A DNA stretch of 64,000 bases from Cyclobacteriaceae bacterium (GTDB lineage: Bacteria > Bacteroidota > Bacteroidia > Cytophagales > Cyclobacteriaceae): contig JANQEU010000075.1 of assembly GCA_028278225.1 (NCBI GenBank), positions 124,001-188,000 on the forward strand, read 5' to 3'. Positions 6,502-15,773 of the stretch are shown here, in pieces. Within the stretch, counting starts at the first letter, position 1. The number at the start of each line of letters is the position of its first letter. A program made the position numbers and the translations under genes. The notes beneath the pieces were generated by a model, which was not told the DNA's origin, searched no databases, and saw nothing but the letters and a program-made list of their open reading frames with translations.

Positions 6502-7803
6502 TTACCTCTTGATCACCTTATTACCACGTTGCATAAATTGAGATTCTAAATCTACTGTTGTACTTAAATCAGTAACTATCTGTTCTGTTAAAGGAAATTC
6601 TCTGATAAGGTCAAAGTTTCTCCAAAATTCCGGGTTGTAAGGAGTATCAGGGGGATCTTTACCACCTCTTGGTTTCAGAAGATTCTTTTTAGAGGGACGT
6701 TCTACATCACCCACGCTGAAATCTGTAAACATCATTTCAAACCGACCACCCCAATCACAGAAGGATTCCTTGGTTTCGGCACTTAGCAGTAATCCTTCCA
6801 TGGCCCAGTTAATATACTTGGGGAAGTATCTGCCCTTTTTTTCCTCGAATTGTATGGTTTTCCTCAGAGTCGTCACCTGAGTCCAGGTTGTGTCAGTTGA
6901 TTTTCCGTAAAACAAATGCGGGTTGGGATCACCTTCTTCGATGGTTTCCATTTTCATATCCGATTTTATCAATGCAAAATTTTCCGCATCAATAAACATA
7001 CGGTGACTATAATGCCTTAAATCATTATTCGGAAAACTGGCAAGAATCACATACACTGACCTGTTGTCGATACTGATGTGATTTTCCAGGTCATATTGAT
7101 GTGATGCGGTTTTTAGGGAATAGGACAGCATTAATACATCGTTAATGTGATTCATTGCTACGAAAGGATTCCTGTTACTCTCCAATTGTCTTGCCAGATA
7201 CTGATCAACCTTACCGGATTGACGAGACTCTTTAAGATAGACTTTTTCAGGATAACCTGATTTTGGTTTATTGTTATATCCTTTACCGTAGAGATCGAAT
7301 GTTGCCTCAAACAGGGATATGTATTTTCCACATTGTTTTTTATGAGCGCGGGTAAAACCCTCCATTAAATAAGGAGTAGAGGGATAATTCCTTGGGATAT
7401 TCTCTATAACTTTTTCAACGATTTCTCGAGCGGACATCTGTCTGCCCTGGATTGTCACCTCATCCAACATGATGACCACTTCTTCCATACGAATAGTGAC
7501 ATAATCCCTGTCAATGAAATTACTAATTGGTTGGATTGAATGCTTATAACCCATCATTGATACCTGCAAAGTGTCTGATCGATATGAACTTGGAAATCCA
7601 AATTCAAACTCTCCAAAAAGGTTAGAAACTACTCCGAGATCTGTTCCTAGAATTCTGATTGTAGCAAATGCCAGAGGAGACTTAGTTCCCTGATCCATGA
7701 CCTTACCCTTAATTTTTATGTTATCCTGATCCAAAAAGCCAGTTGGATGACTTGTTATCAGAAACAAAGCCAAGTAACATATGAAGAACAATTTCATAGA
7801 CAT
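6502..7803 (-). CDS. carboxypeptidase-regulatory-like domain outer-membrane/periplasmic protein
   Basis: This is a 433-residue protein with an N-terminal signal peptide (MSMKLFFICYLALFLITSHP). Residues about 30-110 form a CarboxypepD_reg-like beta-sandwich (IKIKGKVMDQGTKSPLAFATIRILG, FGEFEF, YKHSI), as found at the start of SusC proteins. The rest, from EVTIQGRQMSAREIVEKVIENIPRNYP onward, matches a common Bacteroidota architecture of unknown function, sometimes seen with TonB-linked or surface proteins. No catalytic motif is visible. It diverges from the padR gene, and both start sites flank a 15-bp inverted repeat, so the PadR protein probably controls it. Confidence 0.8.
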   Translation of the reverse strand: MSMKLFFICYLALFLITSHPTGFLDQDNIKIKGKVMDQGTKSPLAFATIRILGTDLGVVSNLFGEFEFGFPSSYRSDTLQVSMMGYKHSIQPISNFIDRDYVTIRMEEVVIMLDEVTIQGRQMSAREIVEKVIENIPRNYPSTPYLMEGFTRAHKKQCGKYISLFEATFDLYGKGYNNKPKSGYPEKVYLKESRQSGKVDQYLARQLESNRNPFVAMNHINDVLMLSYSLKTASHQYDLENHISIDNRSVYVILASFPNNDLRHYSHRMFIDAENFALIKSDMKMETIEEGDPNPHLFYGKSTDTTWTQVTTLRKTIQFEEKKGRYFPKYINWAMEGLLLSAETKESFCDWGGRFEMMFTDFSVGDVERPSKKNLLKPRGGKDPPDTPYNPEFWRNFDLIREFPLTEQIVTDLSTTVDLESQFMQRGNKVIKR

Positions 7804-7823
7804 AAAATCATTGACTATATTAG

Positions 7824-7866
7824 TTATGCAAAAGTAAATATAATAATTACTTTTACTTTTGCATAA
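7824..7866. promoter_or_regulatory. inverted repeat and divergent promoters, probable PadR operator
   Basis: TTATGCAAAAGTAAA (7824-7838) and TTTACTTTTGCATAA (7852-7866) are exact reverse complements, 15 bp each, separated by 13 bp. Each arm contains TACTTTTG on its outgoing strand, which fits the Bacteroidota -7 consensus TAnnTTTG. A dimeric repressor here would therefore cover both -7 elements and shut both divergent genes. The right-hand arm ends 9 bp before the padR ATG, implying a very short leader. Confidence 0.75.
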
Positions 7867-7875
7867 TAAATAACT

Positions 7876-8214
7876 ATGGCTGCAAAAGGAAAATACCTGG
7901 GAGAGTTTGAAGAACTCATTCTTTTAACAGTTGCCTCTTTGGAAGATGAGGCTTATGGAGTGTCTGTTAAGAAATTTATTGATAATGAAACCGGTCGTAG
8001 TGTAAACATCAGTGCAGTGCACCAGGGTCTCAAAAGACTACAAAAAAAAGGAATGGTGGAGTCTCATGTTGGGGGTGCTACAAAAGTTCGGGGTGGCAGA
8101 AGGAAAAGATTTTTTAAGATAACCAACATTGGTAAGCAAATATTACAGGAGATTATTGACTTCAAAATGGAGTTGTATAGGAAAGTATCTGACTTCGCAT
8201 TAAAGACCCCATGA
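7876..8214 (+). CDS. PadR family transcriptional regulator
   Basis: This is a 112-residue winged-helix protein. YLGEFEELILLTVASLEDEAYGVSVKKFIDNETGRSVNISAVHQGLKRLQKKGMVESHVGG covers the PadR helix-turn-helix and wing, with the TKVRGGRRKRFFKIT strand pair typical of the family. It ends with a short dimerisation helix. It overlaps the permease gene by 4 bp (ATGA), a standard partner in Cytophagales. PadR proteins usually repress their own operon until a ligand binds. The inverted repeat at 7824-7866 is the likely site. Confidence 0.95.
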   Translation: MAAKGKYLGEFEELILLTVASLEDEAYGVSVKKFIDNETGRSVNISAVHQGLKRLQKKGMVESHVGGATKVRGGRRKRFFKITNIGKQILQEIIDFKMELYRKVSDFALKTP

Positions 8215-10811
8215 AAAGACATCGACCACCTAAATGGCTTGATCGGTTCCTGAAATGGTATTGTGATCCTGAATTGCTGGAAGAATTTCAGGGAGATGTC
8301 CGTGAACTATATTTTGAAAGACTTGAAAACGAAGGAAAATTTCGAGCGGATATCAAATACGCTTATGATATCCTCCGATTTTATCAGTGGAATAATATAA
8401 GAAAACCAGGCCGGCACAGGAAGCCAAATAGACTGGAAATATTGATTTATTCTGGTTTTAAAATGGCTGTTCGAAATGCAGGTAGAAATAGGCTTTCATT
8501 CTTGGCGAAGACGTTGACAATATCAATATGCGTAGTCTTCTCATTAATCTTATTTGCTTATGCGATTCAGGAATATTCCTATGATCAATTTATTCCAAAC
8601 AGTAACCTTGTATTTAGAGTTGGTACTGAAGTTGAAGTTAATGGTGCAATCACAAAATATGCTGTATCTCCAACAGCCCTGGCAAGTGCCATCTCGGAGT
8701 TACCGACAATTGAATACGCCACACGATTCTCCTGTTTAAGTAGTCTCCATCACTATGAGGCGAATGGTCAAACTTATTATCAGGAGAAAGGGATTATTAC
8801 AGACTCAAAGTTTCCGGAAATATTTGGATGCAAATTCCTTCGAGGATCCGGGGAGTTATTGGATGAACCGGATAATATAGTCCTTACTTTGTCCACTGCT
8901 GTTAAATTTTTCGGTATCGAAAATCCCGTAGGAAAAACTGTAACACTCAACAATGGTTTTTGGATGGATGTTGTGGGGATCATTGAAGATCCTCCGGGGG
9001 CATCACATTTGAAGTATGATATGCTACTATCCCGAAGCTCCTTTGACGTCCCGGCAAGATGGCAGGATCTTGACGCCTATACTTATTGCAAGCTGAAAAA
9101 AGAATCGGACATACATCATATCTCTTCGAGCATTACCCAAATCCTTACTGATCATGAAAATGAAATAACTCAAGATGTCAAATTCGCTCGAGGTCAGGTA
9201 TTTGGCTTCAGACCTATTTTACAAAATATAACCGGTATTCATCTTCATGATTTTCTGAACGAGGATGTGGCCGTAAAACGTGATATCAAACATTTGCATT
9301 TTATAGTACTATTGGCCTCGTTATTTTATCTCAGTGCTATAATTAGCTTTCTCAACATATCCATGTCCGACCTGACCGCTAATTTCAAACAGCTCGGTAT
9401 ACTTCAGGTTTTTAGCGGGTCATCCGGAGGAGCCTCAAACTCTTTTTTAGCCAACACGTTGTTTAAAATTCTCTTAATATTACCAATTGCTGCAATTCTT
9501 CTTCAAATTGGACTTAATCTGACAGGTCCCTATCTGGGAATAACTATTGAAGAATCCGTTTACACTTCTAAGTATTTTTTTATACTGGTAGCCAGCCTTA
9601 TAACTCTTCTCATTTTATCATCGAAAATTGGTTCTTTTCTGGTTGTGAAGTCCGTGGCAGTTTTGGATGTTCTTAAAGGAAACTTCAATATTCATTATGG
9701 TGGCGTACGATTGCGGGAACTATTACTTACTGTCCAGCTTTCATTTTCCGTTCTGATGATTTCTCTCACACTGGTCATCCTGGATCAATTCGAATTTATT
9801 AGTAAGACAGACAAAGGCTTTGAGGACCGAAATACGCTAGTAATAAAAATACCGGTTGTGGCATTAGGCTCAAGTACATTACTTGAATCTCTGGAGGAGT
9901 TAGCCGGAGTCAAAATGGCAAGTCCTAGTTCCTTTGATACTGATGTTCAATGGAAGGAGGTATTTGAGGTGAAACTGGAAAATGGAGTCAGAAGTGGAAT
10001 TTTCAATTATCAAATGTGGGGAGAGGGCTTTGGAGATCTAATGAATATTGAAATGGTCATGGGTAGAGGTTTTACCGGTAATAGCGCAAATGATAAAAGT
10101 GTTTGCCTGGTAAATCAAACAGCCGTAGAAGAATTTGGTTGGAAAAATCCAATTGGCAAAATAATAACAAGCGATTTGGGTGAGACCCGGGTCACAGGAG
10201 TTGTGAAAGATTTTAAAACCGTTTCAATCCATAATAAAATTGAACCAATGATAATCCTTGCCGACAGGGGTTGGTCGGAATATCTTTATGTAAAGCTGGA
10301 GCCCATACATTCAACAAATTTGATATACCAAATTGAAAAAACATTTAATGATCATCATGCCGGAGCGCCATTTAGTTGGAACTATCTTGATGCCAAGCTC
10401 TTTAATTGGTATCATGAAGATTACCAGATCAGGGGTATAATGAATATTGGATTCATTGTCTCTATTATCATATCATGTCTTGTCGTTTTTAGCATCTCTT
10501 CCCAATGGTTTATGCTGCGTACAAAGGAAATGAGCATTCGGAAAGTGGTTGGTGCAGGTGCAACTGACTTATTTGTACGTCACGTCAGTAAGTTTCTGAA
10601 ATTCACTGCAATAGCCATTCTGATAGCTTTTCCGTTAGTATATTATTTGTCCAATTACTGGTTACAAAATTTTGCTTACCGAATCAATCTGGAGGTTTCA
10701 TACTTTCTTGTCCCGGGATTACTTACATTTTTGATAACGATTCTTGTATCCGGATTTCACGGGATTCACAATTCTAAAATCAATGTGTCCGAGGTTTTGA
10801 AGGAGTCTTGA
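8211..10811 (+). CDS. ABC transporter permease, FtsX/MacB type with prefix domain
   Basis: This 866-residue protein has the Cytophagales-specific N-terminal prefix (HRPPKWLDRFLKWYCDPELLEEFQGDVRELY, residues 3-33), then two repeats of the MacB periplasmic core and FtsX permease domains. Transmembrane segments are visible around residues 100-120, 380-400, 425-450, 480-500, 515-540, 755-775, 800-820 and 840-860. The final motif MSIRKVVGAGATDLFVRHVSKFL is typical. No ATPase gene is adjacent, so it must use one encoded elsewhere or act differently. Together with padR it forms a two-gene operon. The substrate is unknown; related systems export macrolides, peptides or lipoproteins. Confidence 0.92.
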   Translation: MKRHRPPKWLDRFLKWYCDPELLEEFQGDVRELYFERLENEGKFRADIKYAYDILRFYQWNNIRKPGRHRKPNRLEILIYSGFKMAVRNAGRNRLSFLAKTLTISICVVFSLILFAYAIQEYSYDQFIPNSNLVFRVGTEVEVNGAITKYAVSPTALASAISELPTIEYATRFSCLSSLHHYEANGQTYYQEKGIITDSKFPEIFGCKFLRGSGELLDEPDNIVLTLSTAVKFFGIENPVGKTVTLNNGFWMDVVGIIEDPPGASHLKYDMLLSRSSFDVPARWQDLDAYTYCKLKKESDIHHISSSITQILTDHENEITQDVKFARGQVFGFRPILQNITGIHLHDFLNEDVAVKRDIKHLHFIVLLASLFYLSAIISFLNISMSDLTANFKQLGILQVFSGSSGGASNSFLANTLFKILLILPIAAILLQIGLNLTGPYLGITIEESVYTSKYFFILVASLITLLILSSKIGSFLVVKSVAVLDVLKGNFNIHYGGVRLRELLLTVQLSFSVLMISLTLVILDQFEFISKTDKGFEDRNTLVIKIPVVALGSSTLLESLEELAGVKMASPSSFDTDVQWKEVFEVKLENGVRSGIFNYQMWGEGFGDLMNIEMVMGRGFTGNSANDKSVCLVNQTAVEEFGWKNPIGKIITSDLGETRVTGVVKDFKTVSIHNKIEPMIILADRGWSEYLYVKLEPIHSTNLIYQIEKTFNDHHAGAPFSWNYLDAKLFNWYHEDYQIRGIMNIGFIVSIIISCLVVFSISSQWFMLRTKEMSIRKVVGAGATDLFVRHVSKFLKFTAIAILIAFPLVYYLSNYWLQNFAYRINLEVSYFLVPGLLTFLITILVSGFHGIHNSKINVSEVLKES

Positions 10812-11282
10812 ATTGAAAGGATTTCATGTTATGAGACTTCGTATGGCGAAACATTCTTATTAAGAGACTTTCGCATTGAGAGACATTCGGATACAGATAC
10901 ATCCTACTTTGTTACTTGTTTTTCCTTACCGATATTGCTTGAAGATTGTTGCATGTACCCAGTATATATTCATCAGTCGTAATCTCTGATTTGTTTTTTA
11001 AAAGTTTCTATGGTCTTACACATCTTTTTCGATTTTAATCCTATGGTGATGTGTAAGTTTCGGCAGAAAGAAAATTTTGCATTAATCCAAAAACAGACAT
11101 CAATGTTTTGCATATTCTGCATATCTCCAAGACATATTATGGCAATATTGCCATATTTAGATAATCCTTTTTGATAGGCCCGATCCACTTGCGATTAGTG
11201 CGAATAGCGGAATTAGACACTTCAATTTTCCGTTTCAAATTGATCTGCCGTGAACGTACATTAGATAGCACATTCACGGAAA
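10812..11282. other. 471-bp intergenic region
   Basis: No convincing gene or RNA is visible. The DNA is AT-rich with runs such as GAGACTTTCG and GAGACATTCG near 10880, and a 71-codon minus-strand reading frame (10973-11188) without recognisable features. The right end holds the leader of the lipid cluster, with an inverted repeat described separately. It separates the padR-permease operon from that cluster and is probably a promoter region. Confidence 0.6.
11248..11279. promoter_or_regulatory. inverted repeat before the lipid-cluster start codon
   Basis: CCGTGAA (11248-11254) and TTCACGG (11273-11279) form a perfect 7-bp inverted repeat with an 18-bp spacer, ending three bases before the ATG of the SDR gene. 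It could be an operator or an RNA hairpin that hides the start of translation. The sequence alone does not decide. Confidence 0.4.
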
Positions 11283-12083
11283 ATGAAAGCCTTAAGAAAC
11301 AAACGGATACTGATAACAGGAGCTTCTTCGGGGATTGGTGAGGCCACAGCCCTGGCCCTGGCTACTCATAATCCCCAAATGCTGTTAGTCGCACGTAATC
11401 ATGCCAGGCTCCGGACTGTTCTTGAGAAAATTAAAACCGGATTCCCCGAATGTCCTGAGCCTGTGATCATCTCATGTGATGTTACGAACGACCGGGACGT
11501 CAGGAAAATGATCAAAACCTGCCAATACAGATTTGAAGGGTTGGACGTCCTGATCAATAATGCAGGTCTGGGTGTATATGGAAACTCGGAAAACACGGCC
11601 CTGGAAGACTTTCGTCATGTGATGGAGACTAACTTCTACGGACAGTTAAGATGTATTTATGGTTTCCTGCCCATGATGCAGCGACAGAACTTCGGACACA
11701 TCATTAACATAGCCTCAGTTGCTGCCGGTTATGGCGTTCCCTATCTGGCTGCCTACAGTGCAAGTAAGGCGGCATTTGCAGCAGTAAATCAATCGCTCAG
11801 ATCCGAACTATATGGAAAAAATATTGAAATCAGCATCATTTATCCCGGCTATACCGATACCGGCTTTTTCAACAGCGAGAAAAAAGTTGGTAGCGCTGTA
11901 AGACCTGAAGGACCTTATATGCCTGCCATGCATGTGGCACAGGCCATTGTCAATACTATCATCAAAGGCCATGGCGACCTGGTTCTTTCACGGGAAGGGA
12001 AACTGCTTTTTGCGTTGCGCGATCTGTTCCCTGGAATTGTGAATCACGTCATGAAAAAAATAGCTATTCGCCTGCAATCATAA
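11283..12083 (+). CDS. short-chain dehydrogenase/reductase (SDR)
   Basis: This is a 266-residue classical SDR. The Rossmann motif TGASSGIGEA is at residues 13-22, NNAGLG near residue 95, and the catalytic YSASK around residue 160 with a preceding Ser in NIASVAAGYG. After PGYTDTGFF there is a C-terminal region with little similarity to named reductases. It reduces or oxidises a keto/hydroxyl group with NAD(P)H. It is the first gene of a six-gene operon (11 bp to the next). In a pathway with an alpha-oxoamine synthase, a 3-ketoreductase (3-ketosphinganine reductase-like) role is likely but inferred. The start was chosen as the ATG just after the inverted repeat. Confidence 0.9.
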   Translation: MKALRNKRILITGASSGIGEATALALATHNPQMLLVARNHARLRTVLEKIKTGFPECPEPVIISCDVTNDRDVRKMIKTCQYRFEGLDVLINNAGLGVYGNSENTALEDFRHVMETNFYGQLRCIYGFLPMMQRQNFGHIINIASVAAGYGVPYLAAYSASKAAFAAVNQSLRSELYGKNIEISIIYPGYTDTGFFNSEKKVGSAVRPEGPYMPAMHVAQAIVNTIIKGHGDLVLSREGKLLFALRDLFPGIVNHVMKKIAIRLQS

Positions 12084-12094
12084 ATGAATGCACC

Positions 12095-13474
12095 ATGAAA
12101 AAGCCCAAACTCCTGATCATTGTACTCTTTCAAAATCTGGGTGAAGAAAATCCTTACTATGCGCAATCCCCGGCACCACCGCTTTCCGGGGCGCTCGTGG
12201 CGGGGCTCACCCCTCCAATTGTTGATATCGAATTATTACATGAGATGAACCGGCCGATCAATTATGATACGGATGCCGATTTCATAGCGCTCAGTTTCAT
12301 GGATTATTGCGCACCCCATGCTTTCGATGTATCAAAAAAATTCCGTGAGCTGGGTAAAATTGTTGTGGCCGGAGGTCGATACGCCTCCACTTTCCCGGAA
12401 GAGGTAATACCGTATTTCGATTCAGTAGTGGTCGGTGAGGCTGAAGGCATTTGGCCGCAGGTGGTGAAGGACCTGGTCTCGGGAAGTATTCAGAAGGTAT
12501 ATAAAGCTCCATTGAATAAGACGCTCGAAAACATACCGCCTCCAAGGTATGATCTTGTCGAGAAGGAATTTATGACACCCGTGGTGACAGAAGCTACTCG
12601 CGGATGTCCGTACAGATGCTGGTTCTGCCAGCTTAACGTGCAGCCTGCACCGTACAGGTTCCGGCCAATCGCAGACGTGATCAATGATCTTACGGCAACT
12701 GACAGGTTGCCATTTTACAAACGCAAAATTGCAATGTTGCTAGACAACAACCTGGTAGGAGATATGGACTATGCCAAAGCCCTTTTAAATGAAATTGCGA
12801 AACTGAAATTGTGGGGCCTGGGTGTTCAGTTTAGTATTGAATGCATCAAAGACGATGAATTTGTCGACTTGTTGGAGAAAGCCAATGTTTGCATGGCCTT
12901 TATCGGGATGGAATCTCTGAACCAGGAAAGCCTTGAATCTGTGAGAAAAAATCAGAACAGGGTGGAGGAGTACCGTGAATTGTTCCTGAAATTGAAAAGG
13001 AAAGGAATTCTAACCTTCACGGGTGTAATGTTTGCCCTGGATGAGGACACGCCTCAATACTATAAGGCGCTTCCCGGATTACTGGAAGAGGTCGACCCAA
13101 GCGCTATTCTGACCTCTATTTCTATCCCTATTCCAGGCACTCCTTTTCATAAAAAGATGAATAAGGAAGGGAGAATTTATGATCATAACCTGAGACACTA
13201 CGAAGGGGATCATCTTGTATTTTCCCCCAGGGATGTTACGGAAGATGAAGTGTTTGAAGCATTCATTGCCATCAACAAGCATTTCTATTCGTGGAAGAAC
13301 ATTTTCAGAAGGTGGACTCGATTTGTATCGACCATGTCGTTGAAAAATGGCTTTTTCCGTCAATTGTTCAGGATGCTGATCGCATCGGTCGTCCTTTTTA
13401 AGCTATCGATCTTCCAAAAACACCATGCTCACCAAAAAGTTTACAATAACCTGATGCTCAAAAAAGCCAGCTGA
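12095..13474 (+). CDS. B12-binding-domain radical SAM protein
   Basis: This is a 459-residue protein. Residues about 1-140 resemble a cobalamin-binding Rossmann domain (LLIIVLFQNLGEEN, SFMDYCAPHAFDVSKKFRELGKIVVAGGRYASTFPEEVIPYFDSVVVGEAE). The radical SAM core has the [4Fe-4S] ligands C171-x3-C175-x2-C178 in RGCPYRCWFCQ. The C-terminus adds about 100 residues with hydrophobic segments. Relatives of this class methylate or rearrange unactivated carbons, as in hopanoid and chlorophyll pathways. It lies 2 bp from the next gene and 11 bp after the SDR. It probably modifies a lipid or polyketide intermediate, but the substrate is unknown. Confidence 0.88.
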   Translation: MKKPKLLIIVLFQNLGEENPYYAQSPAPPLSGALVAGLTPPIVDIELLHEMNRPINYDTDADFIALSFMDYCAPHAFDVSKKFRELGKIVVAGGRYASTFPEEVIPYFDSVVVGEAEGIWPQVVKDLVSGSIQKVYKAPLNKTLENIPPPRYDLVEKEFMTPVVTEATRGCPYRCWFCQLNVQPAPYRFRPIADVINDLTATDRLPFYKRKIAMLLDNNLVGDMDYAKALLNEIAKLKLWGLGVQFSIECIKDDEFVDLLEKANVCMAFIGMESLNQESLESVRKNQNRVEEYRELFLKLKRKGILTFTGVMFALDEDTPQYYKALPGLLEEVDPSAILTSISIPIPGTPFHKKMNKEGRIYDHNLRHYEGDHLVFSPRDVTEDEVFEAFIAINKHFYSWKNIFRRWTRFVSTMSLKNGFFRQLFRMLIASVVLFKLSIFQKHHAHQKVYNNLMLKKAS

Positions 13475-13476
13475 TC

Positions 13477-14508
13477 ATGTTAATTGAAAATGAACATCTC
13501 AAGCAGTTTACCAGTGGCTTCTCCAGGTCATGTCTGCAGATCAACGGCCTTTTGGAATCAGATGCGGAACTCATCAGATTAGATAATAAAGTACTGGCCA
13601 TCACAACAGACAATATTGTAGAAGAGATTTCCTCAGGATTGTATGCCGATCCTTATCAGATTGGCTGGATGTCGGTGGTGGTAAACCTGAGTGACCTTGC
13701 TGCAGTGGGAGCGGAACCATTAGGAATTAATATTTCACTGAATATGCCATCTGGCACCGGTTCCGAATATCTGGCTGGAGTTGGAGCAGGAATTGAGGAT
13801 GCATGCAAACTTCACAAAACCCATGTACTTGGAGGGGATACAAATTGGGGAAATGAGCTTATGGTTGGAGGGACAGGTATTGGGATCATCCGTGATGACA
13901 AGATCGTCTTAAGAAAGGGAGTATTGAAAGGAGATCTGTTATTTGCTACGCAAAAAATGGGGCTTGGAAATGCTTACGGCGTCAGCAGGTTAATTCAAAA
14001 AAAAGAAGACTTCAATTTTTATCCCAAAGCAAGATTGGATGAAGGGAATATCGTCAGGCAGTTCGCAACGAGCTGTATTGATACCAGTGACGGATTTATC
14101 CCTGCTATAAGCAATCTGATGGAAATAAACGGAATGGGATATGATTTGGAACAGGATCTAAATGACATCGTTGGAGATGAAATCCGATCATCCATCGCCT
14201 CGGAGGGAGTTCCTCCCTGGATGTTGCTTGCCGGACCACACGGTGAATTTGAACTGCTGTTCACCGTTCCTGAATCGAATGTGAAAAAGTTCCTGCAAGC
14301 GGCACAATCAATTGATTGGCAGCCGGTTTACCTCGGCAGGGCCGGAGGTGATCCCACCTTGTCATTTCGACTCAATGGAAATTCTCTCTCATGCGATCCG
14401 TCGTGGATCGCCAATCTGTTTACAGCGTGTGGCGGGGACGTTCACCATTATTTTAATGAATTACAAAAAATCAATCAGTCATGGCTTCAGCAAATATTTC
14501 AGAATTAG
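13477..14508 (+). CDS. AIR-synthase-related / ThiL-like protein
   Basis: This 343-residue protein has the PurM/ThiL/SelD fold. Features are LAITTDNIVEEI, the conserved MSVVVNLSDLAAVGAEPLGINISLN segment (Mg-ATP-binding region of ThiL), GGDTNWG and DTSDGFIPAISNL. Family members use ATP to phosphorylate or activate an acid or amide. ThiL itself makes thiamine diphosphate, but no thiamine genes are nearby, so a different substrate is likely. It sits in a biosynthetic operon between the radical SAM gene and the alpha-oxoamine synthase, which overlaps its end by 28 bp. An activating role, such as making an acyl phosphate, is inference. Confidence 0.82.
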   Translation: MLIENEHLKQFTSGFSRSCLQINGLLESDAELIRLDNKVLAITTDNIVEEISSGLYADPYQIGWMSVVVNLSDLAAVGAEPLGINISLNMPSGTGSEYLAGVGAGIEDACKLHKTHVLGGDTNWGNELMVGGTGIGIIRDDKIVLRKGVLKGDLLFATQKMGLGNAYGVSRLIQKKEDFNFYPKARLDEGNIVRQFATSCIDTSDGFIPAISNLMEINGMGYDLEQDLNDIVGDEIRSSIASEGVPPWMLLAGPHGEFELLFTVPESNVKKFLQAAQSIDWQPVYLGRAGGDPTLSFRLNGNSLSCDPSWIANLFTACGGDVHHYFNELQKINQSWLQQIFQN

Positions 14509-15773
14509 ACAGGACCAATTCACAAGACATTAAATTCTTTACGAATGGTAACGGGATGACAGTCCGGGAAAGGGCCCGTCATTTCTCGAAGTTCCTTGAT
14601 CTCATACATAGACAAGGAACTACATATGGTCGCCGCATCCTTTCCTCAACCGATCGCGAAGTAGTAATAAGAGATCCTTTCACCGGAGAAAACCGGAAAA
14701 TGATCATGTTCGCTTCGAACAATTACCTGGGATTTGCCAACCATCCATATATAAAGGCAAAAGTCCAGGAGGCCATTACGAAGTATGGGGTTGGACTGGG
14801 GGGGCCTCCATTATTGAACGGATATACCAAACTAATGGACGAACTGGAGGAAAGACTGGCGGATCTGAAACATCAAGAATCTGCCATGGTATTCCCGACG
14901 GGTTATACCTCAAATGTCGGACTGGTTACATCCCTGGTTAAGGATGGAGATAGGGTCATTTTAGATAGCCTGAGTCACGCTTCTTTCCGGGATGGTCTGC
15001 GAATGGCTGCTGCAAATTCCGAAGAATTTGAACATAATAATATGAGTCATCTTGAGTCGCTATTGGTCGAAGCGGAACATCAGTATACAAATGTGTTTGT
15101 TGGGGTGGAGGGCGTTTATTCTATGGATGGTGACCTGGCACCTTTGGACCGCATCGTGGGATTGTGCCGAAAGTATGGTGCTAACATCCTCCTGGATGAT
15201 GCTCACGGTACAGGTGTGCTTGGGGAAACAGGTTCCGGCACTGCTGAGCATTTTGGATGCCAGAATGATATCGACATTACGATGGGAACATTCAGTAAAT
15301 CATTTGCAATGACTGGCGGATTCATCTGTGGCCCGAAAGATATCATAGATCTTATGAGGTTCACGGCCAGACCTTATATGTTTTCAGCAGCCTTACCTCC
15401 CGTGACCCTGGCTGCCGTCCTGGCTGGGATAGATCTGATGGAAAGTGTACCTGCTTTGAGAGAGAAATTATTGTATAATGCCCGGTATGCTACGCGCAAA
15501 CTGGAACCTCTGGGACTGTGTGCAAATCCCGAGGCAGCAATCATTTCAATTCGGGTACCTGACAATGTAGACATAAGGAAATTGAATTATGAAATACATC
15601 AAAGGGGGATCTTCCTGAATTCAATTGAATATCCAGCTGTTTCGCAAAATCAACAGCGCATAAGGGTCAGTGTGACCGCAATGCACACCAAAGATGATAT
15701 GAACAGGCTGGCTGATGTATTGTTCGATACGTTCAACAATCAGCTTAGAATCGATGACAGGGTCACCTCATGA
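14481..15773 (+). CDS. alpha-oxoamine synthase (class I/II aminotransferase fold)
   Basis: This is a 430-residue PLP enzyme of the AONS/KBL/serine palmitoyltransferase family, which condenses an amino acid with an acyl thioester and loses CO2. It shows MFASNNYLGFANHP, NGYTKLMDELEERLA, SLSHASFRDG (PLP-stacking His), LLDDAHGTGVLGE and the PLP lysine K273 in GTFSKSFA. The first 45 residues are an extra N-terminal segment. The GPPLLNGY motif, instead of the more usual G-S-R, suggests a subfamily away from the textbook members. The start at 14481 overlaps the previous gene by 28 bp; 14556 is an alternative. Which amino acid and acyl donor are used is unknown. Sphingolipid-like or sulfonolipid-like long-chain bases are candidates. 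Confidence 0.9.
   Translation: MASANISELDRTNSQDIKFFTNGNGMTVRERARHFSKFLDLIHRQGTTYGRRILSSTDREVVIRDPFTGENRKMIMFASNNYLGFANHPYIKAKVQEAITKYGVGLGGPPLLNGYTKLMDELEERLADLKHQESAMVFPTGYTSNVGLVTSLVKDGDRVILDSLSHASFRDGLRMAAANSEEFEHNNMSHLESLLVEAEHQYTNVFVGVEGVYSMDGDLAPLDRIVGLCRKYGANILLDDAHGTGVLGETGSGTAEHFGCQNDIDITMGTFSKSFAMTGGFICGPKDIIDLMRFTARPYMFSAALPPVTLAAVLAGIDLMESVPALREKLLYNARYATRKLEPLGLCANPEAAIISIRVPDNVDIRKLNYEIHQRGIFLNSIEYPAVSQNQQRIRVSVTAMHTKDDMNRLADVLFDTFNNQLRIDDRVTS

Noticed and set aside
10973-11188. 71-codon minus-strand reading frame in the gap before the lipid cluster
   Set aside because: No signal, domain or coupling to a neighbour. Many Cys and Met residues and composition of random AT-rich DNA. 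Not enough support for a gene.
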